64,000 nucleotides of DNA, taken from the NCBI GenBank assembly GCA_030609325.1, contig JAUWCL010000002.1:1-64000 (forward strand). The letters run 5' to 3'. Below, in pieces: positions 62,032 to 64,000 of this stretch. The translations under genes were made by a program, and so were the position numbers. Source of the stretch: Candidatus Krumholzibacteriota bacterium (lineage in GTDB: Bacteria > Krumholzibacteriota > Krumholzibacteriia > Krumholzibacteriales > Krumholzibacteriaceae). How positions within the stretch are numbered: the first letter of the stretch is position 1; each line of letters opens with the position of its first letter. The notes beneath the pieces were generated by a model. It saw only the letters and a program-made list of their open reading frames with translations. It searched no databases and was not told the origin of the DNA.

Positions 62032-62483
62032 TCCTCGTTCCTCCTTCCGCCGGTCCGCCGGCGACCTTCGCCTCCGTTTCGCCGCCAGTTCTCACCGCCG
62101 GCCCCGCGCCGGTTCTCACTGCGGCATATCTTTCTTCTTCCGTGCCTGTGCCGGCACCCCGGCATGATGAAACCGTCTGTTCCCAGCGAATCGCTGAAAA
62201 ACGCCTCTATGACATCGTCTATCTCCCCGACAACCCAGGGCACCAGCTCGATCCCGCAGTGTTCGACGATACTCGCCGTACGATTCGAGATCGCGCCGCA
62301 GATCAGTGTCGTGGCCCCGAGATCCTGCAGCAGGCCGACCCTCGCCGAAGAGCCGCCATTTTTCACGACGAATTCCGAGCGCTCGCCCGGCCTCCCATCC
62401 TCGAACTCGACGATGACCATCCGGCAGGCCGTGTCGAAGACCGGGGAAACCCTTCCTTTCCATATCGGAATCGCTACTTTCAT
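62028..62483 (-). CDS. NifX/ORP-like cluster-binding protein (copy 1, first gene of operon)
   Basis: 151 residues from ATG 62483 (frame open from 62501, but GAGGGGCG marks the later ATG). A NifX fold ('KVAIPIWKGRVSPVFDTACR', 'GATTLICGAISNRTASIVEH') with Cys in 'MPGCRHRHGRRKICR' and an Arg/Gly-rich tail that is unusual for the family. It lies 17 bp downstream of the predicted sigma-54 transcription start, so it opens the operon. Confidence 0.88.
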   Translation of the reverse strand: MKVAIPIWKGRVSPVFDTACRMVIVEFEDGRPGERSEFVVKNGGSSARVGLLQDLGATTLICGAISNRTASIVEHCGIELVPWVVGEIDDVIEAFFSDSLGTDGFIMPGCRHRHGRRKICRSENRRGAGGENWRRNGGEGRRRTGGRRNEE

Positions 62484-62510
62484 TGCACAAACGCCCCTCA
62501 CCCTGTAAAC

Positions 62511-62525
62511 GCATAAAACGTGCCT
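62511..62525 (-). promoter_or_regulatory. sigma-54 promoter of the ORP-like operon
   Basis: On the minus strand AGGCACGTTTTATGC: GG and GC are separated by exactly 10 bases, as in the TGGCAC-N5-TTGC consensus. The predicted start site is near 62500, about 17 bp before the first gene. A sigma-54 activator gene lies immediately upstream. Confidence 0.65.
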
Positions 62526-62561
62526 CGTGAAAGACTCGTGCGTTTTAAGACGATAACACCC

Positions 62562-62643
62562 CGTAATGCCACGAATTACGAGAATATTTCAGTGGGCGGC
62601 GGTGGATGACCCGAGTTATTATAGTTGCAATTATGCTACTATA
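62562..62643 (-). promoter_or_regulatory. candidate upstream activator palindromes
   Basis: Two inverted repeats: CGTAAT-N7-ATTACG (62562-62580) and a 24-bp imperfect palindrome with arms TATAGT/ACTATA (62620-62643). Relative to the -24/-12 promoter they lie about 60-80 and 120-145 bp upstream, typical distances for sigma-54 activator binding. Direct CTCGTG repeats at 62524 and 62535 lie closer to the promoter. Confidence 0.4.
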
Positions 62644-62672
62644 GACCCGCGGGAATAAGTGCACAAACGCAA

Positions 62673-64000
62673 CTATCCGCCGGTCGTGGGGGGGGCCCTG
62701 CCGTCCTTCGAGGGGAGTCTCAGACCGAGGCGCTTTATCTTCCTCCAGAGGGTCGTCTTGTGCATGCCGAGCTCTGCCGCCGTCCTTTCCCTGTTCCAGC
62801 CGTTTCTCCTGAGGGCCTCCATGATAAACCTTCCTTCGAGCTCGGGCAGGCTGGCGGTGTCCACCGGCCGCTCTCCCCCTTCCGGCTGTCTGAAGCTGTC
62901 CGGAAGGTGGCGAATGCCTATCATGCCGGAGCGGCAGAGCACGAAGGCGTGCTCGATTATGTTCTCCAGCTCCCTGACGTTGCCGGGGAAATCGTGCCCC
63001 ATCAGGATGGACATGACGTCGGACGTCACCCCGGTGACATTGCGTCCCCGCAGCCTGTTGAACCTGCCTGTGAAATGATCGACGAGCAGCGGGATGTCCT
63101 CTCTCCGCTCCCGCAGCGGCGGGACACTGAGGCGGACGACGTTTATCCTGTAGTACAGATCCCGCCTGAACGTCCCGTCCTCGACCATCGCGTCGAGGTC
63201 CCTGTTGGTCGCGGTGATGACCCTCACGTCGGCCGTTACAGATTCGGTCGCGCCGAGCGGCTCGTATACGCGCTCCTGCAGAACGCGCAGCAGCTTAACC
63301 TGCGTGGCGGGCGATATGTCCCCGATCTCGTCGAGAAAGATCGTCCCTCCTTCGGCCCTTGCGAACCTGCCGGGCTTGTCCTTCCGTGCGTCGGTGAAAG
63401 CGCCCTCCCGGTAACCGAACAGCTCCGCCTCGAGAAGCGTGTCGGGGAGCGCCCCGCAGTTGACCGTGACGATCGGGCCTTCGCTCCTCGCGCTCAAGTC
63501 GTGAATCGCCCTGGCGAACAGCTCCTTGCCCGTGCCGCTCTCCCCGACGATGAGAACGGTGCTCTCGCTTTCGGCCAGGTCGGGCATGATATCGAACAGG
63601 TTGTACATCTGGTGGTTCTTGCTGATAATGTCGTAAAAGGTATGGGAGGCGCTGAGCTCCTTGCGCAGCTCCTCGATAACGGAAAGGTCGCGGAAGGTCT
63701 CTACGCCGCCGATGATGTTTCCCTCGGAATCTCTCAGCAGGGCGGTCGAGATGCTCACCGGAATCGTCTCTCCGTCGGAACGGACGATCGAGATCTCCTC
63801 GTTGATCACCGGCTCTCCGCTCTCCATCGTCCTGCGAAGCATGCATGAGTCTTCGCATACGGTCGCCCTGAAGACCTCGGCGCAGAGCTTCCCCACCGCT
63901 TCCTCTCTCGACATCCCCGTTATCCTCTCGGCTGCGGCGTTGAACGAGGTGATGTGCCAGTCAAGATCGATGGTGAAGACGCCCTCGGCGATGCTGTCGA
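62673..64000 (-). CDS. PAS-containing sigma-54 activator, probable regulator of the ORP-like operon (partial)
   Basis: The gene enters from beyond the window; 442 residues are visible. A PAS domain ('GVFTIDLDWHITSFNAAAER' and on), a short linker, AAA+ with 'VGESGTGKELFARAIH', the loop GAFTDA in place of GAFTGA, 'IFLDEIGDIS', and a Fis-type helix-turn-helix ending 'ELGMHKTTLWRKIKRLGLRL'. There is no receiver in the visible part, so it probably senses a signal directly through PAS. The same gene order (activator next to the promoter) is established for the Desulfovibrio orp operons. The true start is upstream of the window. Confidence 0.88.
   Translation of the reverse strand, partial: DSIAEGVFTIDLDWHITSFNAAAERITGMSREEAVGKLCAEVFRATVCEDSCMLRRTMESGEPVINEEISIVRSDGETIPVSISTALLRDSEGNIIGGVETFRDLSVIEELRKELSASHTFYDIISKNHQMYNLFDIMPDLAESESTVLIVGESGTGKELFARAIHDLSARSEGPIVTVNCGALPDTLLEAELFGYREGAFTDARKDKPGRFARAEGGTIFLDEIGDISPATQVKLLRVLQERVYEPLGATESVTADVRVITATNRDLDAMVEDGTFRRDLYYRINVVRLSVPPLRERREDIPLLVDHFTGRFNRLRGRNVTGVTSDVMSILMGHDFPGNVRELENIIEHAFVLCRSGMIGIRHLPDSFRQPEGGERPVDTASLPELEGRFIMEALRRNGWNRERTAAELGMHKTTLWRKIKRLGLRLPSKDGRAPPTTGG

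Noticed and set aside
1-64000. CRISPR arrays, rRNA genes, prophage
   Set aside because: No regularly spaced repeats, rRNA signatures or phage structural genes were seen.

Overview
The window is GC-rich DNA from a Gram-negative bacterium, probably an anaerobe of the FCB supergroup (a candidate phylum such as Krumholzibacteriota or Eisenbacteria would fit; this is inference from gene content, not a phylogeny). The supporting signs are a gingipain-type protease with a 'PNPFNP' C-terminal sorting domain (type IX secretion style), a DUF5916 outer-membrane protein, a PEP-CTERM/exosortase locus, a TonB transducer, several sigma-54 activators, and an operon resembling the anaerobe-specific orange protein (ORP) Mo/Cu cluster system. 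No rRNA operon, complete IS element or CRISPR array was seen.

Layout. 1-1.6 kb: a 3' tRNA-Lys fragment, a sodium/solute symporter and a 38-residue membrane partner. 1.9-4.7 kb: TonB-like protein and a TonB-plug/von Willebrand A chimera. 4.9-13.2 kb: a toxin/defence-flavoured stretch (AbrB-PIN pair, Fic protein plus a Cys-rich unknown, HipBA, an MFS exporter, an AbiEi-like regulator). 13.4-16.4 kb: PhnD-type binding protein translationally coupled to a hybrid histidine kinase. 16.8-22.7 kb: an NtrC-type response regulator and a 1415-residue sensor kinase with an FG-GAP beta-propeller. 22.7-29.3 kb: ParA, DUF885 peptidase, MFS transporter, EF-Tu-like small protein, beta-barrel protein, with several gene relics. 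29.5-32.8 kb: an asparagine-synthase-like gene between two 34-bp direct repeats, a structured non-coding element and a methyltransferase. 32.9-42.2 kb: C25 protease, mobile mystery proteins A/B, relics of an ADP-ribosylglycohydrolase and of a GntR-ABC operon, a small outer-membrane protein, glnA and a DUF5916 protein.

43.3-51.8 kb is a compact exosortase system: a PEP-CTERM protein behind a canonical -24/-12 promoter, exosortase, EpsI, a membrane protein, a TPR lipoprotein, and the PrsK/PrsR two-component pair. PrsR is a sigma-54 activator, so the locus appears to carry its own substrate, its sorting enzyme and its regulatory circuit. 51.8-57.7 kb holds a DNRLRE lipoprotein, MscS channel, FHA protein, POT transporter, a lipoprotein with a likely CTG start and a trans-sulfuration enzyme.

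57.8-64.0 kb (minus strand) is an ORP-like operon: a PAS-sigma-54 activator (cut by the window edge), a -24/-12 promoter with candidate upstream activator palindromes, two NifX-like proteins, a DUF5320 protein, two ferredoxin-containing MinD-type ATPases, an Mrp-NifX fusion and a NifU-type scaffold, largely overlapping end to end. A recurring theme is gene relics that keep pieces of a recognisable gene while the middle has been deleted; about eight are visible.
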